Of a stretch of DNA of 64,000 nt, positions 1 to 12,600 are shown piece by piece. A program made the position numbers and the translations under genes. Below the pieces are notes generated by a model. The model searched no databases. It was not told the DNA's origin and saw only the letters and a program-made list of their open reading frames with translations. Each line of letters starts with the position of its first letter. Positions within the stretch are counted from its first letter, which is position 1. Location: NCBI GenBank assembly GCA_028015205.1, contig CM051520.1, positions 35,641,528 through 35,705,527 of the forward strand. The letters run 5' to 3'. The DNA is from Mytilisepta virgata. Its lineage: Eukaryota > Mollusca > Bivalvia > Mytilida > Mytilidae.

Positions 1-285
1 AAGATTATTTATATGTAAACTAAAAATAATGGTCTGACGATAGTCACGTATGTTTAGAGCATAACTTCAAATAAATTAGATGGTAGCTGTACAAGTAAAA
101 TGGAGGGTCAAGGGTCAGGGTCATTGAAAAAGTCCCTAGCAAGTCTCTAGCAACCATATCTGTTTTGGTTCAGGATTCTATATTTTAGTTGTACAGGTCA
201 ATATTAAGGAGAAAATAGTGATGGTATAACTTAATAGCAAAAATAATCATTGATGCAAGATCTACACAAAATATAACAGGTGAGC
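1..285 (+). repeat. Dispersed repeat, copy A (partial)
   Basis: This stretch matches 34802-35330 closely and in the same orientation, including the shared phrases GGTAGCTGTACAAGTAAAAT and GATGCAAGATCTACACAAAA. It lacks some internal blocks and runs off the left window edge. It has no coding potential beyond chance open frames. The family is unnamed here; a third, inverted copy of its other half lies at 62380-62960. Confidence 0.75.
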
Positions 286-599
286 GATTCAGGCTTTTGT
301 TTGCATTATTGCTATGGTTTCTGTTGACGCAAATCCACTTTCTACTACGATGACATCTAGCGGCAAAAGTTTTAAATACAAAGTATAGTTTATTTTTAGG
401 AAACTGCAGTTTCTGTAGCAGATGCATTACACTACATATAATCCATTGTACAATTTCACTGTATGTGAATTAATTGCTCACTTGATGTATAGTTCCATAG
501 CATTTTGATTTTTCCCGGCAATTCTTGAACCCTTGTGATTATAAAGGATTTGTCTTTCAAAAAAGCTTTGCATTTTTAGTACTTTCATTACATGTAGTT

Positions 600-3000
600 C
601 ACCTCAACAATGTTGAGGAGGACTAATGGAGTACCGCCTGCATACGCGTACACGTCCACAGCCAGTTCTCGGTTACTAGTTGACATAGGGTCATATATTT
701 TTTTGTGCAGGAGCACTTTGAAGAGACTGACCATGTAACCTAAGATGAATGTCATATGACCCATATTACAGGTTGGCTAGCTTTTAAGTTTTATGTCAAA
801 AATCAATTTTAATATACAAAGTGACCTACAATCATATTACTTGTTGTGAGTTGGGAAGTAACACAGCCTCCCACCAAAATTAGGTCACCCTGACCTACTT
901 ATTGCACTTCATTGACTTAGGTTAAGTTTTATGTCCGAGTTCAGTTCTCTTATACCAAGGGACCTACATTCATATTACTTGGTATCATGGTGCATCTCGG
1001 TGAGTAACACAGCCTCCCACCAAAATTTGGTCACTCTGACCTACTTATAGTGCTTCATTGACTAAGGTTAAGTTTTATGTCCGAGTTCAGTTCTCTGATA
1101 CCAAGGGACCTGCAATCATAAAACTTGGTGTCAGGGTTCATCTCAGGGAGTATCGCAGCCTCCCAACAAAGCAGGTCATTCTGACCGATTTATCGTGCTT
1201 CATTTACTTAGGTTAAGTTTTACGTCCGAGTTCAGTTCTCTAATAGCAAGGGACCTACAATCATTATTTCGCCTCAACGAAGTTGAGGGGCCTATTGTAG
1301 TCAACCGGCATCCACGACAACAGCCAGTTCTCAGTTATTCGTTGACATAGGGTCATATATTTTTGTGTGCAGGTGCATCATGAAGAGACTGACGATGTGA
1401 CATAAAATTAAGGTCACATGACCCATATTACGCGGTTGACTGGCTTTTAAGTTTTATCCAAAAAATCAGTTTTGATATACAAAGTGACTTACAATCATAT
1501 TACGTGGTGTGAGGTTGCATCTCAGGGAGTAACACAGCATCCTATCAAAATAAGGTCACTGACCCTCTTATCGCACTTCATTGACTTTGGTTAAGTTTTA
1601 CATCCTAGTTCAGTTCCTCGATACCAAGGGACCTACAATCATATTACTTGGTGTGAGGATACATCTCAGGGAGTAACACAGCCTCCCCACAAAAATTAGA
1701 TCACCCTGACCTATTTACCACACTTCATTGACTTAGGTTATGTTTAACATCCAAGTTCAGTTCTCCGATACCAAGGGACCTACAATCATATTATTTGGTG
1801 TGAGGATGCATCTCGGGGAGTAACACAGTCTCCCACCAAAATTAGGTCACTCTGACCTACTTATCATGCTTCATTGACTTCGGTTAAGTTTTATGTCTGA
1901 GTTCAGATATCCGATACCAAGGGACCTACAATCATATAACTTGGTGTGAGGATGCATCTCAGGATGTAACACAGCCTCCTACCAAAATTAGGTCACTCTG
2001 ACCTACTTATCGCTCTATATTGACATAGGTTAAGTTTTACGTCTGAGTTCAGTTCTCCGATACCAAGGGACCTACAATCATATAACTTGGTGTGAGGTTG
2101 CATCTGGGGGAGTAACACAGCCTCCCACCAAACTTAGGTCACTCTGACCTACTTATCTTGCTTCATTGACTTAGGTTTTGTTTTATGTCCAAGTTCAGTT
2201 CCCCAATACCAAGGGACCTACAATCATATTACTTGGTGTAATGATGTACCTCGGGGGTAACACAGCCTTTGACCAAAATTAGGTCACTCTGACCTACTAA
2301 TCGCACTTCATTTACTTAAGGTAAGTTTGATGTGTGAGTTCAGTTTTCTGATACTAAGCAACCTACAATCATATTACTTGGTGTGAGGGTGCATTTTGGG
2401 GAGTAACACAAACTCCGACCAACATTAGGTCACTCTGAACTACTTACTGCGCTTCATTGACTTAGCTTAAGTTTTACACCTGAGTTCAGTTCTCCGATAC
2501 CAAGCGACCTACAATCATTAATTGCTGTAAGGGTGCATCTCGGGGAGCTACACAGCCCCACTCCTAAATTAGTTGGGGAACGAGGCAAACTTTGTAATCG
2601 TAGATTTCTGGTTTTACTTGGTGTTTGGATGCAACACAGCCTCCCACCAAAATAAGGTCACTCTGACCTACTAATTGCACTTCATTGATTAGGTAAAGGT
2701 TTACGAGTTCAGCATGTTCAGAATGTCAGAGTTCAGTTCTCCGATACCAAGGGACCTACAATCATAAAACTTGGTGTCAGGGTGCATCATCGGGGAGTAA
2801 CACAGCCTCCCACCAAATCAGGTCATTCTGACTGATTTATCGTGCTTCATTGACTTAGGTTGAGTTTTACATCTGAGTTTAGTTCTCTGGGAAGCAACAC
2901 AGCCTCCCACCAAACTTAGATCACTATGACCTACTTATTGCACTTCCTTGACTTAGGTAAAGTTTGACGTCCAAGTTCAGTTCTCCGATACCAAGCTGGT
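600..3000 (-). repeat. Satellite-like array of ~145-bp monomers
   Basis: About a dozen diverged monomers are recognised by the recurring phrase GATACCAAGGGACCTACAAT near 953, 1098, 1243, 1620, 1766, 1915, 2058, 2207, 2350, 2497, 2744 and 2987, giving a period of 144-148 bp. Two longer blocks (600-860 and 1262-1510) interrupt the array. Each opens with a hairpin (CCTCAACAATGTTGAGG at about 608; CCTCAACGAAGTTGAGG at about 1267), so there is higher-order structure. The hairpin position suggests an element read on the - strand, but no matching far terminus was found. The same monomer reappears inverted at the right end of the window. Confidence 0.85.
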
Positions 3001-3150
3001 TACAGGTATGTGAGCTTGTAATGATGAGCTACAGATCAAGTTTGAAAATCATATGGTCTATGCCCAATTCAGATAGTTGAAGATCATTTGGTATGTTTTC
3101 TCATAGCTCTAGCCAGTAGGGGACATTGCTTTGCTCTGCAATACTCTCAG
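3001..3150 (-). repeat. Terminus of a HINE-like element (5' end, fragment)
   Basis: GGGGACAT at about 3119 abuts the imperfect palindrome ATTGC...GCAAT (about 3125-3143). A matching pair, GGGGACAT plus a GTATTGC/GCAATAC palindrome, occurs at 10488-10517. The phrase GAGCTACAGATCAAGTTTGA is also shared with the 10.1-10.5 kb block. This is the palindrome-plus-X arrangement seen at the 5' ends of the complete elements in this window. No 3' hairpin matching this X was seen. Confidence 0.45.
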
Positions 3151-6100
3151 AATGCTTGTTTTAACTTCTTATATACAATGTACATGTAAAATATATTTTT
3201 CAAACACAGTCTTTTTCAGTTTTGACAAATTGTTTTAAATTCTGACTCTTTAGTTACCACGTTATTAGTTCTCAATAAGTGGGAAATCATGTATGATGCT
3301 TTGATTTCAAATAAATTTCAGCTGAAAAGTTATTAGATTTAAATCATTTTATGTAAATGTTTATTATTTATCCAGACAAAAAATAAGAAAAAAAAATATA
3401 ATATTGTATATTACGAATAATTGACACGCTCATAACTAAGTTATCTTTTATAAGCAATTAACTTGACAGAAGCAGACATTTATACATGACCATGATGACA
3501 CTCGAAAGATTTCGCATTTCTATTTATGTGTGATTGCATATGTTTCATTTGAACTTGAACATCAAAAGTTCACACTGGTATCAGAGCTGGTAATATTCGA
3601 GTCTTACCTGTTCAACAATCTTTTTAATTTATTGACATACATTAGATTATAATTCATTATGTCATTAGGGCTAGCACAGTATTTAAAACATTTTCTCTGT
3701 GACCATGGTGACCAAGATTAAAAACAAAATAAATGCTTTTCCTTTCAAAAATCGAAATGATTAGGTTCGCTTGTACCCTGTACGATATGATTAAGTTGAA
3801 ATCATAACATTGTACTTTTTGAGAAGTTGATTGATTTCTTATTTAAACACTTTTGAAATATGTAAAAAGTCTCAATTGATTTATGATCAGATTAAACATT
3901 CATTTATGACATTTTCAGTTCTATTACAAATAAGTTCAAACTCAACCTTATATTATATGTGGACTACTAATTTGTTTAGTTCTGTCGTGAAGTTATTGCT
4001 AAGAAAATTTTCCTTCTGACAGATAATTGATGATTGATAAATAAATTAGGCTAACATAAAAAAAAATTCTGGAAACATAGAAAGACCAATTAGATGTCCG
4101 GACCTGTGTCGCACGCAAATAAGAGTATTTTTAGCATCCACTGTTCCCAGTTTCCATCAGACTTTTAAAAGATATCTACCATTGGAAGATTTATCTCTGG
4201 ATATCTATATTGATCTAACCTGCGAAAAATCAGTTTTATTTTATTTATTGAGAGAAAAGGCACAATTTTTTGGTCAAATGGTTCATATGTTTCTAATATA
4301 ATTCAATTTCTATGACACAATCCCCATTTCCATTCTTTCTATTGTATTAAATGACGGTATCTGACCTGCCTGTTCAGCAAATGATGATAAGTTTGACATT
4401 TTTTTCTTAAATCACCCACAAAAAGGGGAGGTGCAAATGTACATGTGGTAAAAAATAACAGCAAAATTTCAGAAATGCAAGGTGAAAGACAAGAAAGGTG
4501 TTTGAGTTTCAGATTACATAAACTAGATACCCTTTGTACAGAAAACGCACAAGAATGACTAAGTTCAACAATTGATAGATTTGACAATTTTCTCTCAACT
4601 CACTCCAAACAGGGATGTACATCTTCAATCAGTTCAGAATTTTAATTAAAATAAATGCATTGAATCACATATAAAGTTTGAGTTATCCCCCCTTGGATTG
4701 ACACTACAGCATGTACAGCGTAAGATCCAAATGTGCTCACCAAACATATTTGTTTTTGAGGAGAACTTTGAGATTATCACATGATTATATGTCTGGATTA
4801 AACTATTTCTCATACTGATGTGTATTTAAAGTGTGTCTTACAGAAAGAAGACATAACTCCAGTTATTTTAAGAATATAAATTCATGAAAGTTATTTCATG
4901 ACTACAGTGTATAGTTACCCACATAAAAAATTGTCAACCATACTCCTGTTATACCTAGATTCGAAATAATGTATTGACAAATTTGCATTGTTCTATTCCT
5001 AAATAGCAAAGCTCATACTGGAAATGTTAAGCAGTCAATCAATTATATATACATTTCAGAAACAAAAAGTAATATTATGTACTGTAAATTTGGAAATGAA
5101 TGAAATGTTTTATCAATGCCAAAATTGCATTGGGATTGAGATTGCAATGAATAAAATGTTCATTTAATTATTTCCTAGTTATTTACTAGAATGAAAAGTA
5201 CACTTGCAATATAATTGGCTGTTACACTGTAGTGGATAAATAATTTACACACTGAATTCACAGTAACCAATTAATTTGGAAAATATTAAAGGGTTATTGC
5301 GTTAATATTGAGAGGTCTTGTGATTGCAATACATGAATTCAGCAATTTAAATACAACAGCCATTTTATTTTATTACCAGATCTTTAAGTTGTCAGATAAA
5401 TAGTAGATTCTACAGTGATGACCAGAAAGAAATAAAATATTATTATCAAGAGTAGATAAATTGCATAATTAACGTGTCATTTGTTTTAGAATCTTTTTAC
5501 TCTAATGACAATGTAAAACTCCAAGCGGTCTTCTGAATTTTTTTTTGCTGGGAAATTTCACAAGCATTTAACCAAGGTGTGGCGATATCGGAATCTATCA
5601 AATATGTCAAGAGATGTATAAATGTGCATAGAATTAGAGAAGTCTATTTTCTACATCAGTGACGTCTGTTTTGAAAGCAATACAGTGTATTACATGTACA
5701 GGGAGTGCAATAATGTAGAATATTTCATGCTAAAACTTGGTTTACATTCTATTTGGAATATTATTTTGCTATACGATAAATGTAGATACTGTATCTGAAA
5801 AACCTTTATACGTCACGACATATATTTTTACAACTGATTTGTCTGCTGTAACTCTTTTCAATCCTGTCCAACATTTATTCTATTGTCTCCATAAATGTTT
5901 AATCCTCGTGTAACCATCTTATAGATATACCCAAATAATGTAAGTGTTGATAGATGTCAGTTTAAAGGTTACTTTTGTGTAGATTTTAATGCCATTTAAA
6001 GATGCCTAAATCTTTTATATATATACGTTTCAAGATTTATTACACCAAGTTAATAAATAAAGATAAAAGATATAATTTAAATGGACAATGATCATGTTAA

Positions 6101-7039
6101 ATAAAATTGGAGATAAATTGTCTACGACTTGTAAAATTTGACATGTTTAGGACAGGTTCAGGAATGTTAGATTTATCAACGACTCCAAAAGATCAAAGTG
6201 AAATAATAACCAAAATATGCAAATTAAGTGTTCTTTTATTAACTTGTCTGTGGCATACTAATTACTCAAAGTGAGGATGAAATTTTTGATAGGATTAAAA
6301 AGTGCCGGATACTTTTAACCTAAAGTTCATGGTAAGTAGGGATTCACACATGTATTTTCCTGGAATGATAGTAAAGTCTAGATTAAAATCAGGTTTGTTT
6401 GCTCGCCGACCTTTCCAAAATTGGCCTGACTCAAAAACTTTTTATCGACCTTAAGTGACAATTTTTTTTTATTTCCATTTTCAGTAGAATCACATATTTT
6501 GTTTTTTTGTTATCCCTACCGGTACATACCTACCTAACTCAATATGGGTCAGGCTCTGACAAACACAAAATTATTTTAAGCCAGATCAAATTTGCATGAC
6601 TGTAAAATTTACTGAAGTAAAAGATTCGTCTTAAGGTAACCTGCAGGGGTACTGTGTCTTTCCTTAAACCTATTCTTTTTAAATGTAAAATCACATATAA
6701 TACAAAACAGGCAGCAAGAAAACATTCTAACTCCTTTTTCAGAAAATCAAAATGTGAAAATTTAATGGAAAAAGATGTGAAGTGATACAAAATTTGGTTC
6801 TCAGAAAATATCTAAGAATGTGTGTGAGATTAAGATAGGAAAGCCAAGTTAAATTAGAAAGCTTTATTGAATATATATATGAAGAGTACACTTATATACA
6901 TGTATAGAGTTATTTCCCCTTTTTCTCATATTAGTTACTGGCCGGTTCGGTGAAATATAAATCATATGAAGTAAAGAAATGATATATATTTATCTACATG
7001 ATGAAATAGATTTCAGATTTTTTTTAATCTCTTTTTTAG
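3151..7039. other. Non-coding stretch upstream of the first recognised coding exon
   Basis: AT-rich sequence with only short chance open frames. A splice acceptor (TCTCTTTTTTAG) ends at 7039, four bases before the initiator ATG, so at least one untranslated first exon and a promoter must lie here or further left. I could not place them. I see no RNA gene or recognisable mobile element. Confidence 0.5.
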
Positions 7040-9668
7040 CATAATGGAGTCTCCTTTAGGAGATAAACAACAGCTTGAAGAAAATGGAGATTCCAAGAAA
7101 AAACCTGAAGATGATTCAGAAAGAGAATCAGTAAAGGATGATGTAGTTGATTTAGAAACTGAATCTGTGAAAGAAGAAGTGAATGGTCTTGGAATTAAAG
7201 AACAAGCTTTGAAGGCTGGGAAGGAAGATGAAGATTTTGATCAAAATTTTGAAATGGAAGAAAAAAATACCTTTAAAAGTGAAATAGAAAATGAAGGAGC
7301 AGACAATATTGTTTCTAAGACTGAACCTGACACACAAACAATTTGTGAAGCATTTGAGAATAAAAATGGAGAGAATAATTTAAAGCAGGAGGAATCCATT
7401 AATACTATTGTTCCTCTAGAAGGTCAAAATCTGGAAACAAATGATAAAAATGAAAAGGTTGAAGGATGTGTTGAAAAACCTGTAGAATTTGAGTCAAGTG
7501 AAAATCAGATGGGTGAAGATCAAATGAATGATGAAAATGGAAATTTTCAAGAAATTTCTGAAGAATTATTGATTGTCAAGCAGGACAAGATAAATGCTGA
7601 GTCTGTTGGTGAAGCTGGTGATGTCTCTGAGGGTTGTCAAGAAGAAGATATTAAAAGTACAAAAAGTTCAGATAAAAGTTCGGAAGTTATAGATATTTTG
7701 GATTTTGGCAATGAAGAGGACAAAACAGTGCAAACAGAAAGTACAAAGTCTGATGCCATTTTTGTTGAAACACCGGAATATGATCTTGCCGAAAGAGGGG
7801 AGGAACTAAAAATTGAGCCAAAAGAGGCCAGTTGTCCGATAGAAAATGAAAGTACAGAGCGTTCCGTGGATCATAATGATGTCAGAATCGAAGATGATGA
7901 GGATGATATAAAAAGCAGTGGAACTGATACTAGTAATTTGGCAAATTTAATTGTGAAACATGTACTAGATACTGCTGTATCATCATTCAACAATGATACT
8001 TCATTTTCGTCTAATGAAGGGCTTGATAATGAAGAATCAGAGTCAAAAGAAAGTTTGGAACTTGTAGGAAATGAAAATGGAAGTAAGCTTAAAGTTGACT
8101 TTGAAGAAGCAGATGCAGACACTGAAAAGCTAGAAGATTTAGTTTTACAAAAAGATTTAGAAATTCATGTCAAAGAAAGAGCAGATGGACAGGAAGCCCA
8201 ATTTGATGAAAACGGATATAGGAGAGGAAGGCCTGAAGCACCATTTAATCCAGTTGCCCTGGAAATTGCTGCTGCCATGGTAACAGATTCTAAAGAAGCT
8301 GAGAAAAATCGTATAACTGATCAAATTAGAGAGAACATTCAAGAAATTGCAGAACATATTAGTTTAAATGATACAGTTGACACTGAACAGAATATTTCAA
8401 GAAACATTGAAAATGGTGACCAGCATGTACCGTTAGACAGTGACAGCAAAAATGAATTAAAGCTACAGTTGTCTGATGAGAAGGAAGATCAGGACAAAAA
8501 AACTCTTGAAAGACAAGCAAGTGAAGACTCCACTTGTGGAAGTCAAGGTTTACAAAAACTTGATCCCCTCCCCAATTACCCTGATTTCCCAATTAATTAT
8601 GGAAATTATAAGGTGTGTCGGAATCTTTCGCCTAGGGAACGGGAATGTTTGATCATCGAAACTGGAGAAATATTTACATGTAAAGATAAAACTACAAAGT
8701 TATCAGAATCAAGTCAGGAAAAAACAGACATGACAGAGAAATCAAAATGTGAAGTGGTCCCAAATCATATTGTAAATTCTATAAGATCAGACAGTCGACA
8801 GGGGATAGAAAGTGAAATCAAAGAAAGTAATAATTATGAACGGTCAAGCACTCCTCAGCAGACATTGAATAACTCATTTCATCAAAAATTGGATGAAGAA
8901 GGTTCACAAAGTCTGCTTAGAAATGGAGAAAGCTCTTTTAGAATAATGAAAAATTCTTATGAATTAAGACAAAGTCCAATTCCCTGTTCTTCTCCAAGAA
9001 GTGAATTTAAAGTAAATAATATGGTGAGAGGTCAACAAAATTTCCCTGAAAATAGTGACTATGCTCATGTAAACTTTTCTCAGACAAGGTCTTCAGGAGA
9101 AGATTTAAGAGGTTCAAACATTTCGCAGAGTCAAAATGTCTTGACTAAGCATCAAGATAACACTGATCAACAGTCAAGCAGACAACTTAGCTATGACGAA
9201 CAGCAACAAAAAATGAACAATGAGAATGATTTCAAAAATAATACCATACGGACTAGAATACAGCAAGATATGACACAAGCGCCATCTATGAATTTGCATC
9301 AAATGCAAGGTAACATAGATCTATCCGATCCTAGTGTTATGGTTAGATATCAGCGTAATATTCTATCACAAAATCTGCAACAGAATTTTGCAAATGCATC
9401 ACTTCCAACATATTTGAATCAACCGACACAAAATTTTATTAGTTCCAGTGCTCCATATTCTTTAGACTTCTCAATTCCAAATAAAGGTTTAGAAATGGAC
9501 AGAAATATGTTTTCAGATGTCTCTGCACATTATGGTCATGCCTCACAAAACAGGAATATGTCAGGAACTTTTAGCGATGAACGTGAAATTTCTTCTACTT
9601 CTGAAGCTGTATCAACACCTCCTAGATCAGGGCCTGTACCAGGGTATAGGACTTTGCATGAACAACAG
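7040..9668 (+). CDS. MPHOSPH9: MPHOSPH9-like, coding exon 1 (residues 1-875)
   Basis: Acceptor TTTTTTAG ends at 7039, ATG is at 7044 with G at +4, and the donor is CAG|GTAAAT after 9668. The open frame runs on to 9761, but the donor and the in-frame join to 11041 mark the true exon end. It encodes 875 residues (2625 nt, phase 0 out), very rich in Glu, Asp, Lys and Ser, then Gln/Asn-rich from about 690. Such a long single acidic exon is typical of disordered scaffold regions. Confidence 0.8.
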
Positions 9669-12600
9669 GTAAATGTCTTACAAAATATACATTTAAATAT
9701 GCAAAAAACAAACTTTTACACCCAAAATAGAAGTATCACAATAATCATGGCTATTTACTGAAGTTCAAATGAGTATTAATTATTTATTAAGATTGAATGA
9801 AATTCCAAATTAACTCTGCTGTAAAATTGATTTATTGTACCAAATGCATGTAATTTTAATTTGGAATTAGAATTCTCTGATTTACATGTATAAAACAACA
9901 GTTATGACATGTACAATGGCAATGGTGAGATGTCAAAAAATGACTTAAATATACAAAATACACAAGCAGAACAAAACCAAATACAAAATCATAAAAAAAA
10001 ACAACCAAAGTAAAAAGTGAAAATTACCCAACGTTTCGACCAATATGGCCTTGATCACAACCTTGAGAAAAATTCAAAATTAAAAAAGTATGTCCGTCTT
10101 TTATTCACACTACAGTTTTCCAGATGTTTTTCAGAAATCGTTTAACCAACTGATCTTGTTTTTGGTATGTGAGCTTATAATGATGAGCTACAGATCAGTT
10201 TTGACTTTCATGCTGATAGAATAATTATTTAGAGAGTTTTTGCCCTTAAAGATAGGAGTTGTTGTCAAAATATTAGTTTTTGGACTTTTTTTGCAAACCC
10301 TTTTACCAAGTGATCTTATTTGTGGTATGTGAGCTTATAGTGATGAGCTACAGATCAAGTTTGAGATTCAGGCTGATCGGGTAATGATTGTGTACCCCAT
10401 AGTTTCAGGATTTTTAGGAATCACTCTGTCCATATGCCTGCGTCGGAATCACATAGTCAAGGATAATTTGATGTTTAGGTATACGTAGGGGACATATAAT
10501 GTATTGCTCAGCAATACTATCAGAATGATGGTTTCTTATACATAATATGCCAAAAAGAGTGCATATTAATTAATTTCTTGTGATACAGCACATGATACAG
10601 CAGTAGTGTACATTTTCATATGTTTTTTTTTAAATGTAATTTGAAATTTGTTTTATGTTTTTATAGTTTTGAGTATATTTTGTATAAAATTTGGTGTTTT
10701 GTATAGATACAAAAACCATACAAAATTATTTTTATATTGCCACCTGCCTGCCTTAATTTTTTACCAGTCAATTTAGTACAAATGTGTACTGTATACTGGG
10801 TGTGGCACTTCAACAATGATGAACTGAAATCTGATTTCCTGGTCACTCAGACAGCTTCTTTTAATATTTTATAGGCATGCCTGACAATGATCATGTGTGT
10901 GGTGAAACAAACAAAAACATTAATTTACATTAGAAACTACATGTAAAACTTTCCCAAATGTCTCATGTTTTTCTAATACAAATTTTCATTAAATTCTATA
11001 AATTACATGTTTGATTGCCTGTATTGAATTTTTATTTCAGAACACATGGATGCAGATGTTTCGGACATTAGAAGAAAAACATCAGCTTGAATTACAGCAA
11101 CAAAATCGTCTCCATAAAGAGGCTTTATTTAACTTGCAGCAACAAATGGAAGATGAGCTCTTTGATCAACAAAGGAGTTTCCGGGAAAAATTAACTTTGC
11201 ATAAGGAAGCCTTGTCTCGGTCCTTAAATCGTTCACTCAGTCCTATAAACTCTACACATGATGATCACAGTAAATCTTATGCCAGACTTAACAATTCGCA
11301 AATCTCGAGAACAGCTGAGGATCTCAGTCATGGCAAAGATGGAACTCTATCATATCAAGAAACATTTCATACCCATAATTCACTGCTTAGAAATCGATCT
11401 CCATCTTGGAAAGAAATTTATAAGGAAATTCGAGGGGTTGAGGCGAGTGATGATGAACCATCACCAAGGGAACCAGTTAGAAGGTCATTAGATAAAGATT
11501 TTTTAAATTCACCAGAAAGGTCAAGGTCCAGCTTTGAAGGGAAAGATAAGAAGGAAGAGAATGTGAGATCACCAAAGGAACGAACGTCTAGGTCAAAACA
11601 AAAGGATCCTCCGAGAGCTGGTGTATATAGCAGTCCAATGCCGTTATTGAGAGGGAAAGTAAATAACACACAGGTAATATAGAATTATAAAAGTAAATAT
11701 TTTGACATTTATATGTATATAAAGATTTAGGTAATATATTAATTAAATGATAAAGATAATCAAAACCTGCAGATGGTACCAGTATTCTTTCTTATCCAGA
11801 TTTTCATTATTGAGTATCGTAAATTTAAAAATTCATGTGAGCATTATTATCAAGATTTAATATCTGAAAATATATTTTAAAAAAAAAGTCTTTTGTGTTG
11901 TGGTCTCTGAGTGAAAGAAAATCAGACATTTTGCATGAAAAATGTTAACAATAGACACTGCCTACAACTTTGCTATACATAAAAATATACAAATATGATT
12001 CCCAGTATATCTTTTCTTGATAAATCTTCTAATATAAAGACTAATTACGTGTAAACTTAACATTTAGATACCAAATATACATCTCATGACTTAACAACAT
12101 GAATTGATTCACTCATAAGTTGTGTGCATTTGTTTTTCAGTCACTTGTTTTAGATTTTAGGTATTCAAATTTCTGTTTTTCACATTAAAGTCAGAGAAAG
12201 GCCTTTTTAAACCCATTACAGCCTAATATAAAATTAGGCAAATACGAGGAGTTGTACATTCAGATAACCACACAATCCATAAGTGTGGCTAAAATGTACA
12301 GCAATTGGAGTAATAGTTATATGATTCTTCTAGACTTTTATATTTTATTCTTATTCAGGAATTAGATCAGCAGTACATAAAAACTCCCCCACAGAGAGAA
12401 ATTAGAAACACAGTTACCTCCCCTTCCATGGGTGAAAAGAAGCAGAGTTCATCACTTCAGCGTCAGCTGGAGACTCAACACAAAGAAAGACTACTACAGC
12501 AGGCACAGAGAGATACAGAGTTGATTGGAAATTCGCTGGACTCTGATGATGTGTATCTTTCTGCCAGGTAAATTATGTGAAACTGCTTGCAGTAGTGATA

